From positions 1-42,641 of the forward strand of contig JAHEDT010000025.1 of NCBI GenBank assembly GCA_024641085.1: 42,641 nucleotides of DNA, written 5' to 3'. Source of the DNA: Geobacteraceae bacterium (GTDB lineage Bacteria > Desulfobacterota > Desulfuromonadia > Desulfuromonadales > BM103). The translations under genes were made by a program, and so were the position numbers. Below the pieces are notes generated by a model. The model made no database searches and was not told the DNA's origin. It was given only the letters and a program-made list of their open reading frames with translations. Positions 1 to 8,045 of the stretch are shown piece by piece (positions within the stretch are counted from its first letter, which is position 1; the number at the start of each line of letters is the position of its first letter).

Positions 1-160
1 TGATGCGACCGGTGTTGTAGAGCAGGTGAAAGAACCAGCCCCCTTTCCGGCCGACCTCCGAGAGCGAGAGGGCGCTGACCAGGCCGCCGCACATGCCGAT
101 GCAGTGGCCGGTGCCGAGCAGACCGGTGACAAAAGCCATGGTGATCAGCGAATCATTCAT
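1..160 (-). CDS. Sulfite exporter TauE/SafE-like membrane protein, N-terminal fragment
   Basis: Only the first 53 codons are in the window; the gene continues beyond base 1. The protein starts MNDSLITMAF and carries GTGHCIGMCGG, a His/Cys motif typical of the SafE/TauE-like membrane proteins found at the end of cco (fix) clusters. These are thought to act in copper delivery or cbb3 oxidase maturation (family knowledge). The ATG at 160-158 overlaps the TGA of the upstream FixH-like gene (ATGA), so the two are translationally coupled and this is the last visible gene of the operon. What lies further downstream cannot be seen. Confidence 0.8.
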   Translation of the reverse strand, partial: MNDSLITMAFVTGLLGTGHCIGMCGGLVSALSLSEVGRKGGWFFHLLYNTGRI

Positions 161-576
161 TGCATGACGACCATTTCGATATCGAAGACGAGTTTTTCCG
201 GGGCAGCACCTGGCTGTTCGATCAAGACATGCACCTGCCAGGCGCCGGCCATGGTGAAAACGGCGATGCCTCGGTAAGCGCCTTCAACCCAGGCGGCCGC
301 CGGGTGGTTGGGCGGCATCGGCATGAACGGCATATCCAGGCTGAGCGACAGCTTTGCCTCTTTGACGGGGTTCCCCCGGGCATCGCAGAGCTCGATGGCA
401 AAAGGGGTCTCGGTCATCGTCTTGAGCGGGTGGTCGGTAAAGGCGAGCACAGCATGACCACCTCCGTGCGTCGGTTTTTCAGTGCGGGTTTCGGCAGCGC
501 TGGCAATGCCGCAGAACAGCCACAGCAGGCCGATGGCGGCGAGAGTCTGCCGAAAGATGGCGGGTCTAAGGCTCAC
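157..576 (-). CDS. Secreted FixH/YtkA-like protein, second FixH-type gene of the operon
   Basis: The protein has 139 residues from a GTG start at 576-574. That start was chosen because AGGAG lies six bases upstream (587-583), and a Sec signal (hydrophobic LAAIGLLWLFCGIASA, cleavage before AETR) then begins near the N-terminus. An in-frame ATG at 657 would add about 27 residues with no membrane character. The mature part is a single beta-rich domain like YtkA/FixH, with a Met/His-rich stretch DMPFMPMPPNHP near its middle that could bind copper (inference). It overlaps the end of ccoS by 11 bases and the next gene by ATGA. It is distinct from the canonical ccoH at 3199-3651, so the operon has two FixH-type proteins. 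Likely role: periplasmic help in CuB insertion; not proven. Confidence 0.7.
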   Translation of the reverse strand: MSLRPAIFRQTLAAIGLLWLFCGIASAAETRTEKPTHGGGHAVLAFTDHPLKTMTETPFAIELCDARGNPVKEAKLSLSLDMPFMPMPPNHPAAAWVEGAYRGIAVFTMAGAWQVHVLIEQPGAAPEKLVFDIEMVVMQ

Positions 577-745
577 GGTGGTCTCCTGGTGCGTTCTGGT
601 CATCCTCCTCATCATCAAGCATGCGGTATTTGGGCCCCTCGATGTCATCGAAGTCACCTCGTTTGACCGTCCAGATAAAGAAGAGCCAGGCCCCGGTGCC
701 GATGCAGAGAGAGAGCAGAATCAGGATGATGATCGATTTTTGCAT
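566..745 (-). CDS. ccoS: CcoS, cbb3 oxidase assembly protein
   Basis: A 59-residue protein, MQKSIIILIL at the start, with one N-terminal membrane helix (residues 4-25). It carries the family signature, here WTVKRGDFDDIEGPKYRML, close to the usual W-x(3-4)-GQFDDLE-x-P-x-x-R-(I/M)-L. CcoS is needed for cofactor insertion (haem and CuB) into cbb3 oxidase in other bacteria. It starts 9 bases after ccoI ends and its 3' end overlaps the FixH-like gene, as expected in a ccoGHIS cluster. Its ribosome-binding site is weak, which suggests coupling to ccoI translation. The acidic tail DDEEDD is normal for the family. Confidence 0.9.
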   Translation of the reverse strand: MQKSIIILILLSLCIGTGAWLFFIWTVKRGDFDDIEGPKYRMLDDEEDDQNAPGDHREP

Positions 746-754
746 TGGTGAACT

Positions 755-3199
755 CTAATTGTTTTCCGGGCGGCTGGCAACCGAAAAAGCGTGACGCACC
801 CTCCGGCCAAGGTGCAGTGAGTTGCTGACAACCAGCACCGAACTGCAGGCCATGGCGACGGCCGCCCAGACAGGGGCCAACTGTCCGCTTGCGGCCAGGG
901 GAATAGTGACCAGGTTGTAACTGAACGCCCAGAACAGGTTCTGTCTGATCGTCTGCAAGGTCAAGCGGGCGATAAAGACCGCTTCATAAAGGCGCCCGAG
1001 GGCCGGTCGGGTCAGGACCAGGTCCGAAGTTTCGAGAGCGATATCGGTGCCGCCGGCCATGGCACAGCCGACATCGGCGATGGACAGCGCAGGGGCGTCA
1101 TTGATGCCGTCGCCAACCATCATGATCGTTCCTCCGGCCCTCTGCCGTGCCCTGATCCATGCCGCCTTGTCCGCAGGGCTGAGGTCGGCGAGGTAGTCTG
1201 ATATGGCCAGGCTTGTGCCGACTTGTCCAGCCGTCTCGGCACGGTCCCCGGTCAGCAGCACTGTTCCCAGACCCATCTGCTGGAGTTTGGTGACGGCCTC
1301 GAGGGCCTCGTCTCGCAGCGGGTCCTGAACCAACAAAGCACCCTGCCACGAACCGTTCCTGCTCACATGAACCTCCGTCATGGCCCCTGAATCCAGTGTT
1401 GGAAGTTCAACCCCGTTTTCTTCCAGAAAGGTCCGACTGCCGATCAGAACGTCTGCGTCCGCACTGGTCATTTGCAGGCCGCGCCCGGGAATGGTGACCA
1501 CCGATCCTGTCGTTCGGGGCGGAACTCCCTCGGCTTTGGCCCTGGCCATGATGCCGCGCGCGAGAGGATGACTCGAACCACTCTCCAATTGGCCGGCGAG
1601 AGCCAGAATCCCAGCCACGCTCTGTCCAGGCGCCGGCAGGACCTCTGCCACAGTCGGTCTGCCAAGGGTCAGGGTGCCGGTTTTATCGAATGCGACCAGG
1701 TTGACGCGCCCTGCCATCTCGAGAATGTCCCCGCCGCGAAAGAGGATGCCCCGGGCTGCTGCGCTGCCGGATGCGACCAGAACCGCCGTGGGCGTCGCCA
1801 GGCCGAGTGCGCAGGGACAGGCGACGATCAGCACGGACACCGCATTGAGCAGAGCTTCCGCGTGCGGCACCTCCCTGGACAACCAGAAAACCCAGGTCCC
1901 TGCGGCAACCAGCGTGACCAAAGGGACAAACAGGGTGGCGACCCTGTCTGCCAGCGACTGGATCGGAGCCTTGCGATTCTGCGCGTCCTCCACCATTCGG
2001 GCTATGCGGGCGATGAAGGACTCCGCAGCGACCCGTTCGACAATAAGCTTGATCGAAGCAGTCAGGTTCAATGTCCCGGCCGCCGCGCTGTCGCCCTGTC
2101 GGCGCATCACCGGCATCGCTTCACCGCTGATCGTCGATTCGTCCAACTCGGTGATACCGTCGCTGATCCGACCGTCCACCGGGATGCGCTCTCCCGGGCG
2201 AACCAGGATCGTGTCCCCCGGAACCAGGCTGGCGCTGGCCACGATTTCGAGTTCCTCGCCGTTCAGTCGGGTCGCCGAGTCGGGGGCGAGCTGCAGCAGT
2301 TTATCGATGCCGGAAATGGCGCGGGTGCGGGCAGATCCTTCGAACAGGCGTCCAAGCAGGATCAGGGTGACGATCATTGCCGCAGTGTCAAAATATACCT
2401 CGCCACCGGTCAAGAGGGCGGAGATGCTGTAGCCGTAGGCCGTCAGTACGCCAAGACTGATCAGCAGATCCATGCTGGGAGCCCGGTTTTTCAGGCTGCG
2501 CCAGGCCCCGGCGAGAAATGGCCAGCCTGAATAGAAGATGACCGGTGTCGTCACCGCAGCGGCAAAGTACTGGATCATTTGACGGATACCGGGGTCTATG
2601 CCATGAAAGTATCCCCCGTAAAGTGCCAGAGAGAAGCCCATCAACTGCATGGAGAGGAACGCCGCAGTACCGAAACGAATCAGCAGCGAACGCTGCTCCC
2701 TGGCGGCGGCCTGTTGCGCCGCCCCCGAGGTGAAGGGGTGGGGGAGGTAACCGAGACGGCTGATATACGCGAAGATACTTGCCGGCGAGGTCTCCTGGGG
2801 ATTGAAGCGCAGCTGCGCCCGGTGGGTGCCGTAGTTGACGCGTACGGAGTCAATCCCCGGTTCCCTGGCCAGGAGTTTTTCCAACAGCCAGACACAGGAG
2901 GCGCAGCGGATTCCTTCGATGACCAGGGAGATCTCCGCGCTGGTCGGATCGAGCGTCATGACGTGGCCTGAGAGCTGGGCTTCGTCGAAACGGCTTTCAA
3001 AAGCCCCCGGCGGGATCCCTGCCTCCGGCCAGTCACGTCGCTGGTAGAAGCTGTTCAGGCCGGCACCGGAGATAATGCGATAGACTCCCTGGCAGCCACG
3101 GCAGCAGAAGTGCAGTTCCTTGCCGTCAATCTGGTCGATAACCAGGTCAGCGGGTGGAATCTGTAGCTTGCAGTGGATGCAGGTATCGGGAACAGACAT
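755..3199 (-). CDS. ccoI: CcoI/FixI copper P1B-type ATPase for oxidase assembly
   Basis: An 814-residue copper-transporting P-type ATPase. N-terminal zinc-finger-like metal site: Cys7, Cys10 and the CCRGC cluster at 32-36, typical of the FixI/CcoI subgroup. An HMA domain follows with GIRCASC (Cys99, Cys102). The membrane part carries the CPC copper site (461-463), the phosphorylated Asp505 in DKTGT, an SHP motif, and [10 protein letters not shown] in the hinge. In other bacteria CcoI exports Cu+ slowly to the periplasm for CuB of cbb3 oxidase rather than for detoxification. ATG overlaps the ccoH stop (TGATG), so they are coupled. The second copper ATPase in the window (36061-38514) lacks the CCxxC finger and is of the CopA type. 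Confidence 0.95.
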   Translation of the reverse strand: MSVPDTCIHCKLQIPPADLVIDQIDGKELHFCCRGCQGVYRIISGAGLNSFYQRRDWPEAGIPPGAFESRFDEAQLSGHVMTLDPTSAEISLVIEGIRCASCVWLLEKLLAREPGIDSVRVNYGTHRAQLRFNPQETSPASIFAYISRLGYLPHPFTSGAAQQAAAREQRSLLIRFGTAAFLSMQLMGFSLALYGGYFHGIDPGIRQMIQYFAAAVTTPVIFYSGWPFLAGAWRSLKNRAPSMDLLISLGVLTAYGYSISALLTGGEVYFDTAAMIVTLILLGRLFEGSARTRAISGIDKLLQLAPDSATRLNGEELEIVASASLVPGDTILVRPGERIPVDGRISDGITELDESTISGEAMPVMRRQGDSAAAGTLNLTASIKLIVERVAAESFIARIARMVEDAQNRKAPIQSLADRVATLFVPLVTLVAAGTWVFWLSREVPHAEALLNAVSVLIVACPCALGLATPTAVLVASGSAAARGILFRGGDILEMAGRVNLVAFDKTGTLTLGRPTVAEVLPAPGQSVAGILALAGQLESGSSHPLARGIMARAKAEGVPPRTTGSVVTIPGRGLQMTSADADVLIGSRTFLEENGVELPTLDSGAMTEVHVSRNGSWQGALLVQDPLRDEALEAVTKLQQMGLGTVLLTGDRAETAGQVGTSLAISDYLADLSPADKAAWIRARQRAGGTIMMVGDGINDAPALSIADVGCAMAGGTDIALETSDLVLTRPALGRLYEAVFIARLTLQTIRQNLFWAFSYNLVTIPLAASGQLAPVWAAVAMACSSVLVVSNSLHLGRRVRHAFSVASRPENN

Positions 3200-3651
3200 C
3201 AGAGATTCAGCAGCAGCTGACGGTTCATGCGGGCGCCGTCGCGTTCGAATTCCAGGCGGGCGTTCATCTCGCCGGTCATGCCGGCGCTCAGGTGCAATTG
3301 ATAAATCCCCGGGGCGACTTCCTGCAGCGGCAAGCTCACGCTCGATGCCTCGGCTGGCAGGTAGAGGAACAGGGCCCCCCGTGCCGCACTGACCGGATGC
3401 CCCTGTTTATCGCTCAGGCGAAACAGCAGGGTCCGCCCTTGCAACTCAGTCACAACGCTCCAGCCGAGGGCCACTGCCGCCTGTCTCTCAAGCAGGGTCG
3501 AGGTGTATTTCAGACCCTTGCTGTAATAATCGGCATCGGTAACCTGCGGTTTGGCGGCGACGGCCCGCATCGCTGCCCAAACGGAAAAGCAGAGAAAGCC
3601 GGCGAGCAGCAGAACGATAAGACCGGTGTAAATACTGTGCTTGGCAACCAT
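3199..3651 (-). CDS. ccoH: CcoH/FixH, cbb3 oxidase assembly protein
   Basis: A 150-residue single-span membrane protein (helix about residues 8-30) with a periplasmic beta domain. The post-helix motif TDADYYSKGLKY is the FixH hallmark. CcoH is a stable partner of the CcoNO(P) complex needed for its assembly in other bacteria. It sits between ccoG and ccoI, 18 bases after ccoG and overlapping ccoI by one base, the classical ccoGHIS order. The ribosome-binding site is modest (GGGA about 10 bases upstream). Confidence 0.9.
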   Translation of the reverse strand: MVAKHSIYTGLIVLLLAGFLCFSVWAAMRAVAAKPQVTDADYYSKGLKYTSTLLERQAAVALGWSVVTELQGRTLLFRLSDKQGHPVSAARGALFLYLPAEASSVSLPLQEVAPGIYQLHLSAGMTGEMNARLEFERDGARMNRQLLLNL

Positions 3652-3669
3652 GGATCGGGTTTCCCTAAA

Positions 3670-4920
3670 CTACTTGATATGGGCCGATGCGACCGCCAGT
3701 TCGGCGCCGCTCAGATCTGACAGTATGAATTCTACATCCAATCGCGATTCAGGAACAGGTGTCAGCAGCACAAAGTCGATGCGCAGATTTTCGCCGGCCG
3801 CGAGTTCGTACTGATCACTTTGCCCCCTCAGTGGCAGCGGCTTGTGATTGTCTGTCTGACGTGCGGTCATGCGATAACTGGCCTTTACATCGCTGCGATT
3901 GTGCACCCAGGCATTGAAAAATGTTGCCAGGCTGCCGTCTTTAAGGGTTCGGCTGGCTGCGGTGTGCGAGACCGCAACCTTTAAAGATACTGACGGACGC
4001 TGATATACGGCAAGCACCAGGATGATTGTCAGGGCGAGAGTCGCCAGGCTCAAGAGGAATGTGCGCGGGTTCAGAAGTGCGCGCATGCCGCCGTCTGAGG
4101 TGCCGAAATTGTAGCGGATCAATCCCGGCTGGTTGCGTTTGGCCATCACCTGTCGGCAGGCATCCAGGCAGCGTCCGCAGTTGATGCATTCGACCTGGTA
4201 GCCGGTGCGGATATCGATCTCCATCGGACAGACCTGCACGCATGAACCGCATGCAATGCAGCGCGGCAGCTCACTTGGCGGCAGGTGCAGGATCAAGGTG
4301 GACTGGTCGGCCAGGGTGGTCTGGAGACGCCCGTAGGGGCAGAAGTCGCTGCACATCAGGCGGCGGACCATGGCGAGGTCGAGGTAGACCGTCAGAGCAA
4401 CCAGCAGCAGGCAGATCAGGGCGGCATAATGCAGCTGACCCGAAATCAGCTGAGCGAAAAAGCGTCTCGGTTCGATGAAATACCAAAGCAGGTTGGCGGA
4501 AACCAGCGATGCCAGGAACAGGTAGAAAAGTTGCAACACAAACGTCCGAACGAGGCTCCCGGACTGGTGCCGTTGCTTGCCTTTTATCCCCAGGCGTGTC
4601 GCGAACCATTCCGCCAGGTCGGTCAAGGTTGTTTGCGGACATAACCAGCCGCACCAGACACGCCCCAGCAGCATGGTCATCAGTAGAAATCCGAGGGTCA
4701 GGGCCAGGCTGAAAAGCAGGATCAGGTAAAGCTCTTCGATGCGGAGCGTTTGTCCGAAAAAGTAAAGTGTGAGGTCGGGGATGTCGACCCGGAGCAGGCT
4801 GTTGCCATTGGCCCGAAGCCATGGGACCAGCAACAGCAGCAGGGTTGTCGCCCATTGACAGCGGCGACGCCAGGGCGAAAGCAGGGCCGGAGCTTTTTGC
4901 GGGGAGGACGTTTCAGACAT
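3670..4920 (-). CDS. ccoG: CcoG/FixG/RdxA ferredoxin-like cytochrome oxidase accessory protein
   Basis: A 416-residue membrane protein with several helices and two 4Fe-4S cluster motifs, CIACGSCVQVCP and CINCGRCLDAC, in the middle. A C-terminal Ig-like periplasmic domain (FixG_C) follows the last helix (TLALTIILVLAVY). Earlier Cys motifs (WCGWLCP, CSDFCPYGRLQ) are those of the NapH/FixG ferredoxin membrane family. CcoG is reported to reduce Cu2+ for cbb3 assembly in Rhodobacter. The start at 4920 has no good ribosome-binding site at normal distance; a strong hairpin (4931-4958) lies directly upstream, so translation may be controlled by it. Confidence 0.93.
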   Translation of the reverse strand: MSETSSPQKAPALLSPWRRRCQWATTLLLLLVPWLRANGNSLLRVDIPDLTLYFFGQTLRIEELYLILLFSLALTLGFLLMTMLLGRVWCGWLCPQTTLTDLAEWFATRLGIKGKQRHQSGSLVRTFVLQLFYLFLASLVSANLLWYFIEPRRFFAQLISGQLHYAALICLLLVALTVYLDLAMVRRLMCSDFCPYGRLQTTLADQSTLILHLPPSELPRCIACGSCVQVCPMEIDIRTGYQVECINCGRCLDACRQVMAKRNQPGLIRYNFGTSDGGMRALLNPRTFLLSLATLALTIILVLAVYQRPSVSLKVAVSHTAASRTLKDGSLATFFNAWVHNRSDVKASYRMTARQTDNHKPLPLRGQSDQYELAAGENLRIDFVLLTPVPESRLDVEFILSDLSGAELAVASAHIK

Positions 4921-4930
4921 GCATAATGCA

Positions 4931-4958
4931 GGCGGCAGAAGGGTCTCCCTCTGCCGCC
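4931..4958 (-). promoter_or_regulatory. Strong intercistronic hairpin between ccoP and ccoG
   Basis: GGCGGCAGA at 4931-4939 pairs perfectly with TCTGCCGCC at 4950-4958, and GGG/CCC pairs extend the stem inward to a three-base loop with one bulged A. It fills most of the 45-base gap between the ccoP stop and the ccoG start. No T-run follows on the minus strand, so it is not a standard terminator. It could stabilise the ccoNOQP part of the message, act as a partial attenuator, or hide the ccoG start. Seen directly; role inferred. Confidence 0.6.
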
Positions 4959-4965
4959 TGACAAC

Positions 4966-5496
4966 TCACAGTTTGAGGATGAAGTCAGCCAGTGCTTCGA
5001 TCTCCGGCGGGGAGAGTTTCTTCTCGAACGCCGGCATGTTTTTCGGCCGGCCGTGCGCAATGCTCTCCTGCACGGCAACAGTGGTCTTGCCGTAGTGGTA
5101 ATCGCCTGAGAGGTCCGGGCCGAAAGCCCCCTTGCCCTCCGGGCCATGACAGCCGGAACAGTGCTTGGCGAAAAGTTCCTTGCCATTGGCACCGGTTTCG
5201 GTCGCTGTCGCGGAGGCGACCGCCGGTGGTGCTGGTGCCGGTGTGGCAGGAGTCGTGGCCGCAGGAGTCGCTGCTTCTGCATGCCGCTCGACCTGCGGCT
5301 CCCCTTTGTGGGCGGCCATCTTCGCCTGGAACTCAGTCTCTGAACTCCACCCGGAGAGCAGGTAGAAAGCCATGAAGGCCGCGCCCCAGATAATCAACCC
5401 GTAAAAGAGAATGGTGAAGTAGACCGGTGGTGCTTGATCGCGGTCTTCAACAATGCCGTCTGCGTGTTCTTCGTGATGAGGATCCGTCGTGCTCAT
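4966..5496 (-). CDS. ccoP: CcoP-type mono-haem cytochrome c subunit of cbb3 oxidase
   Basis: 176 residues. The N-terminal cytoplasmic part and single helix (about 26-48, YFTILFYGLIIWGAA) resemble the CcoP/FixP N-terminal domain. After an Ala/Pro/Thr-rich linker (75-102) comes one cytochrome c domain with CSGCH at 113-117 and a likely axial Met154 in PKNMPAF. Canonical CcoP is about 300 residues with two haems; this one has a single haem domain. The missing haem seems to be made up by a second CxxCH on CcoO. An AAAGGA ribosome-binding site precedes the start. It sits after ccoQ as usual. Confidence 0.88.
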   Translation of the reverse strand: MSTTDPHHEEHADGIVEDRDQAPPVYFTILFYGLIIWGAAFMAFYLLSGWSSETEFQAKMAAHKGEPQVERHAEAATPAATTPATPAPAPPAVASATATETGANGKELFAKHCSGCHGPEGKGAFGPDLSGDYHYGKTTVAVQESIAHGRPKNMPAFEKKLSPPEIEALADFILKL

Positions 5497-5547
5497 ATGC
5501 TTGTCCTTTAGGCAAAAGTCCGTCCGTTAAACCGGCCCGACACAAGA

Positions 5548-5688
5548 TTAATCGTCATCCAGCATCCGGTACTTGGCTATTTCCCCTTCATCCTTGCGTT
5601 TCCTGCTGTAGGTGCGCATCACGATCAGAACAAAGATCACGAACAATCCAAAGGTGACACCAAGGTAGAGGAGCGAGCCCAGGTCCAT
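5548..5688 (-). CDS. ccoQ: CcoQ-like small subunit of cbb3 oxidase
   Basis: A 46-residue protein beginning MDLGSLLYLG with one membrane helix (about 5-25) followed by a charged tail (RTYSRKRKDEGE). Position, size and topology match CcoQ/FixQ, which stabilises the core complex in other bacteria. The start is 2 bases after the ccoO stop, so the genes are coupled. The tail KYRMLDDD resembles the end of CcoS (KYRMLDDEE), probably coincidence of acidic tails. Sequence similarity in this family is low, so the call rests mostly on context. Confidence 0.82.
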   Translation of the reverse strand: MDLGSLLYLGVTFGLFVIFVLIVMRTYSRKRKDEGEIAKYRMLDDD

Positions 5689-5690
5689 GA

Positions 5691-6566
5691 TCAGTGGCCC
5701 TCGCCCAGGTGGTAGTACTTGACGAAGTTGACCAGCTTCCAGACCTTGTCGGTCCCCAGGTTCGAGAAACTCGGCATGCCGCCATCGGCTATGCCGGTGT
5801 AGATAATTTCGAAGAGGACCTCATCGTCATAATCGCCGCCGATCAGCTCCGGACCGATAACCCCTTCCATGTGTTCACCATGGCAGGCCGCGCAGTTTTG
5901 CTGATACAGTTCCTCCCAGGGCTCCATGGTGGCGTGACCAACCCCGGCATAGGGGTTGGTCAAATCGCCGACGATCTCAGTCTTGGCATTTTGCCGCCAG
6001 GGGATGTCGCTGCCCAGTTTCTGCATGTAGGCGACCATGGCGTCCATTTCAGTCTTGCCCTTGAGAGCGTTGATTTCCTCAGCCGTGAAGGGAAAGCCGA
6101 GCGTCTCCATCTTGTGCTGGATCACCTGTGGGTCGAGCTGGTTGGCGGACAACCAGCCGTAGTCAGGCATGTTGCTCTTCGGCACCATGGCACGCGGCGA
6201 CTCCATGTGCTGGTAATGCCACGCGTCGGGATATTTGCCGCCGAGGCGCGCCAGGTCCGGCCCGGTGCGCTTGGACCCCCACAGGAAGGGCCGATCGTAG
6301 ACGAATTCTCCAGACTTGGAATAATCGCCGTAGCGCAGCACATCCGAGACCAGCGGCCGAACCGTCTGGGTGTGGCAGTTGTTGCAGCCTTCGCGAATGT
6401 AAATGTCGCGCCCTTCCTGCTGCAGTGCGCTGTAGGGTTTGACCCCTTCAATGCGGTCAGCCTCGGTATTCACCCAGGCAAAGGGGAGCACCATGGTGAT
6501 GATCGTGCCGATCAGAATAACGCCTGTGGCCAAAACGATGAGGAGGACAGGTTTCTTTTCCCACAT
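5691..6566 (-). CDS. ccoO: CcoO, cbb3 oxidase subunit II with a fused second cytochrome c domain
   Basis: 291 residues from the ATG at 6566-6564 (MWEKKPVLLI). The open frame extends further upstream, but that part lies inside ccoN and is not protein-like. One N-terminal helix (6-28) anchors the protein. The FixO domain holds CNNCH at 61-65, followed by TQTVRPL, and a probable axial Met133 in SNMPDYGW. After about residue 205 there is an additional cytochrome c domain with CAACH at 225-229 and a probable ligand Met264 in GGMPSF. Usual CcoO is roughly 200-240 residues with one haem. The electron path into CcoN may therefore run CcoP haem to CcoO haem 2 to CcoO haem 1. It starts 2 bases after ccoN ends. 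Confidence 0.93.
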   Translation of the reverse strand: MWEKKPVLLIVLATGVILIGTIITMVLPFAWVNTEADRIEGVKPYSALQQEGRDIYIREGCNNCHTQTVRPLVSDVLRYGDYSKSGEFVYDRPFLWGSKRTGPDLARLGGKYPDAWHYQHMESPRAMVPKSNMPDYGWLSANQLDPQVIQHKMETLGFPFTAEEINALKGKTEMDAMVAYMQKLGSDIPWRQNAKTEIVGDLTNPYAGVGHATMEPWEELYQQNCAACHGEHMEGVIGPELIGGDYDDEVLFEIIYTGIADGGMPSFSNLGTDKVWKLVNFVKYYHLGEGH

Positions 6567-6568
6567 GA

Positions 6569-7984
6569 TCAGGCCCTCCCTTCCACGGATGCGGTCTGCG
6601 TGGCCAATGGCTTGCCCTTGCTGACCGTCATGTAAAGGTTGTAGATGAAGACGACGAGCCCCGCCATGTAGATGAGGCCGCCAAAGACCCGCGCCCACCA
6701 GTAGGGGTACATCTCGACCATGGTTTCCATGAACGTGTAGGTGAGGCTGCCGTCAGGATTCATCGCATTCCACATGCCCGCCTGCAGCACGCCGGCGATC
6801 CAAAGAGAGATCGACCAGATCAGCTGGCCGACCAGGATCAGCCAGAACTGCAGGTTGGCCAGAGGAATGCTGTAGACTTCCCTGCCGTAAATCCGCGGGA
6901 TAAGGAAGTAGATGCTGGCGAAGGAGATCATCGACACCCAGCCCATGGTCCCCATGTGAATATGGGCAGGCACCCAGTCGGTATAGTGGATGAAAGCCGA
7001 GAAGGTGCGGATCGCCTGCATCGGACCCTGCAGGGTCTGCAGGCCGTAGAAGGTGATGCCGAGGATCAGATACTTGACCAGGTAGTTTTCGCGCATCTGG
7101 TGCCACTGCCCGTTCATCGACAGGTAGCCATTGAAAACGCTTCCCCAGGATGGTGCGATCAGCATGACCGAAAAACCCATGGCCAGGGTCTGGATCCAGT
7201 CAGGAACCGGAGTCCAGAGCAGGTGGTGGGCTCCGGTCCAGAGATACATGAAGATCAGGCTCCAGAAGGCGGTAATCGACAGCCGGTGGCTGTAGATCGG
7301 TACGCCGGTCGTTTTGGGCAGAAAGTAGTAGAACATTGCCAGGGGCGGCGCCGTCAGGGCCATGGCGACGGCGTTGTGGCCGAACCACCATTCGACGTTG
7401 GCGTCGTTGGTGCCGGCGTAGGCCGAGTAGGACTTGAAGAGTGAGGCCGGAACAGCGGCCGCGTTGACCGTGAAGAGGATCGCCACGCCGATGATTGCCG
7501 CCAACATGTACCAGAGCGAGATGTACATCTGCTCGTCTTTGCGCTTGAGGATGGTCATGACGATGTTGATGGCGAAGGCGACCCAGAGGATGACGATCAT
7601 GACGTCGATCGGCCATTCCATCTCATGGTATTCCTTGGAGGTGGTATAGCCGAGCAGCAGGGTGACTGCCGACGCGATGATCGTCGCGTTGAAGAACCAG
7701 AGCTGGAATTTCGCCAGTTTATCGCTCCAGAGCGGGGTTTTGCAGAGGCGCTGGACGATATACAGGAAGGTGGCAAAGATCACGCCGACCCCCCAGCCGT
7801 AGATTCCCGCATTGGTGTGGATCGGGCGGAGGCGGCCGAAGGTCAGGTAGGGTGGAAAATTAAGATCAGGTTCGACCATCTGGAGGGAGACGATAACTCC
7901 CACCAGGACGGCGACCAGCCCCCAGATGACGCTCCATGTAACGAAGCTCCGCACGATGGCGTAGTTGTAGGCCCGGTTCTCCAT
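6569..7984 (-). CDS. ccoN: CcoN, catalytic haem-copper subunit I of cbb3 cytochrome oxidase
   Basis: 471 residues from the ATG at 7984-7982, chosen because AGGAGG (7994-7989) sits at the right distance; an in-frame start at 8017 would add 11 residues. About 12 membrane helices. Metal ligands are all visible: His56 (RPIHTNAG) and the AHIHMG pair His341/His343 for the haems, and His203 (WWFGHNAV) with His253/His254 (GAHHLLW) for CuB. Tyr231 in VPIYSHRLS is the likely cross-linked active-site tyrosine. The enzyme reduces O2 to water with high affinity in the inner membrane. It is the first gene of the operon, with a promoter at 8018-8045. Confidence 0.96.
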   Translation of the reverse strand: MENRAYNYAIVRSFVTWSVIWGLVAVLVGVIVSLQMVEPDLNFPPYLTFGRLRPIHTNAGIYGWGVGVIFATFLYIVQRLCKTPLWSDKLAKFQLWFFNATIIASAVTLLLGYTTSKEYHEMEWPIDVMIVILWVAFAINIVMTILKRKDEQMYISLWYMLAAIIGVAILFTVNAAAVPASLFKSYSAYAGTNDANVEWWFGHNAVAMALTAPPLAMFYYFLPKTTGVPIYSHRLSITAFWSLIFMYLWTGAHHLLWTPVPDWIQTLAMGFSVMLIAPSWGSVFNGYLSMNGQWHQMRENYLVKYLILGITFYGLQTLQGPMQAIRTFSAFIHYTDWVPAHIHMGTMGWVSMISFASIYFLIPRIYGREVYSIPLANLQFWLILVGQLIWSISLWIAGVLQAGMWNAMNPDGSLTYTFMETMVEMYPYWWARVFGGLIYMAGLVVFIYNLYMTVSKGKPLATQTASVEGRA

Positions 7985-8017
7985 AGCACCTCCTGAGAAA
8001 ATATTAATTTGTCCCAA

Positions 8018-8045
8018 ATTCTAAGGTTTGACGTATGATTGTCAA
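8018..8045 (-). promoter_or_regulatory. Sigma70-like promoter of the cco operon
   Basis: On the minus strand TTGACA (8045-8040), a 16-base spacer and TAGAAT (8023-8018) form a near-consensus promoter. The expected start of transcription is near 8011, giving a leader of about 27 bases before the ccoN ATG. The promoter overlaps an inverted repeat (8023-8050). Confidence 0.65.

Noticed and set aside
1472-2530. Plus-strand open frame of 352 codons opposite ccoI
   Set aside because: Low-complexity Arg/Gln/Gly-rich translation opposite a clear P-type ATPase; a high-GC shadow frame.
5691-6698. Longer version of ccoO starting at 6698
   Set aside because: The extra 44 residues are a frame-shifted reading of the 3' end of ccoN; MWEKKPVLL at 6566 is the normal start of the FixO membrane anchor.
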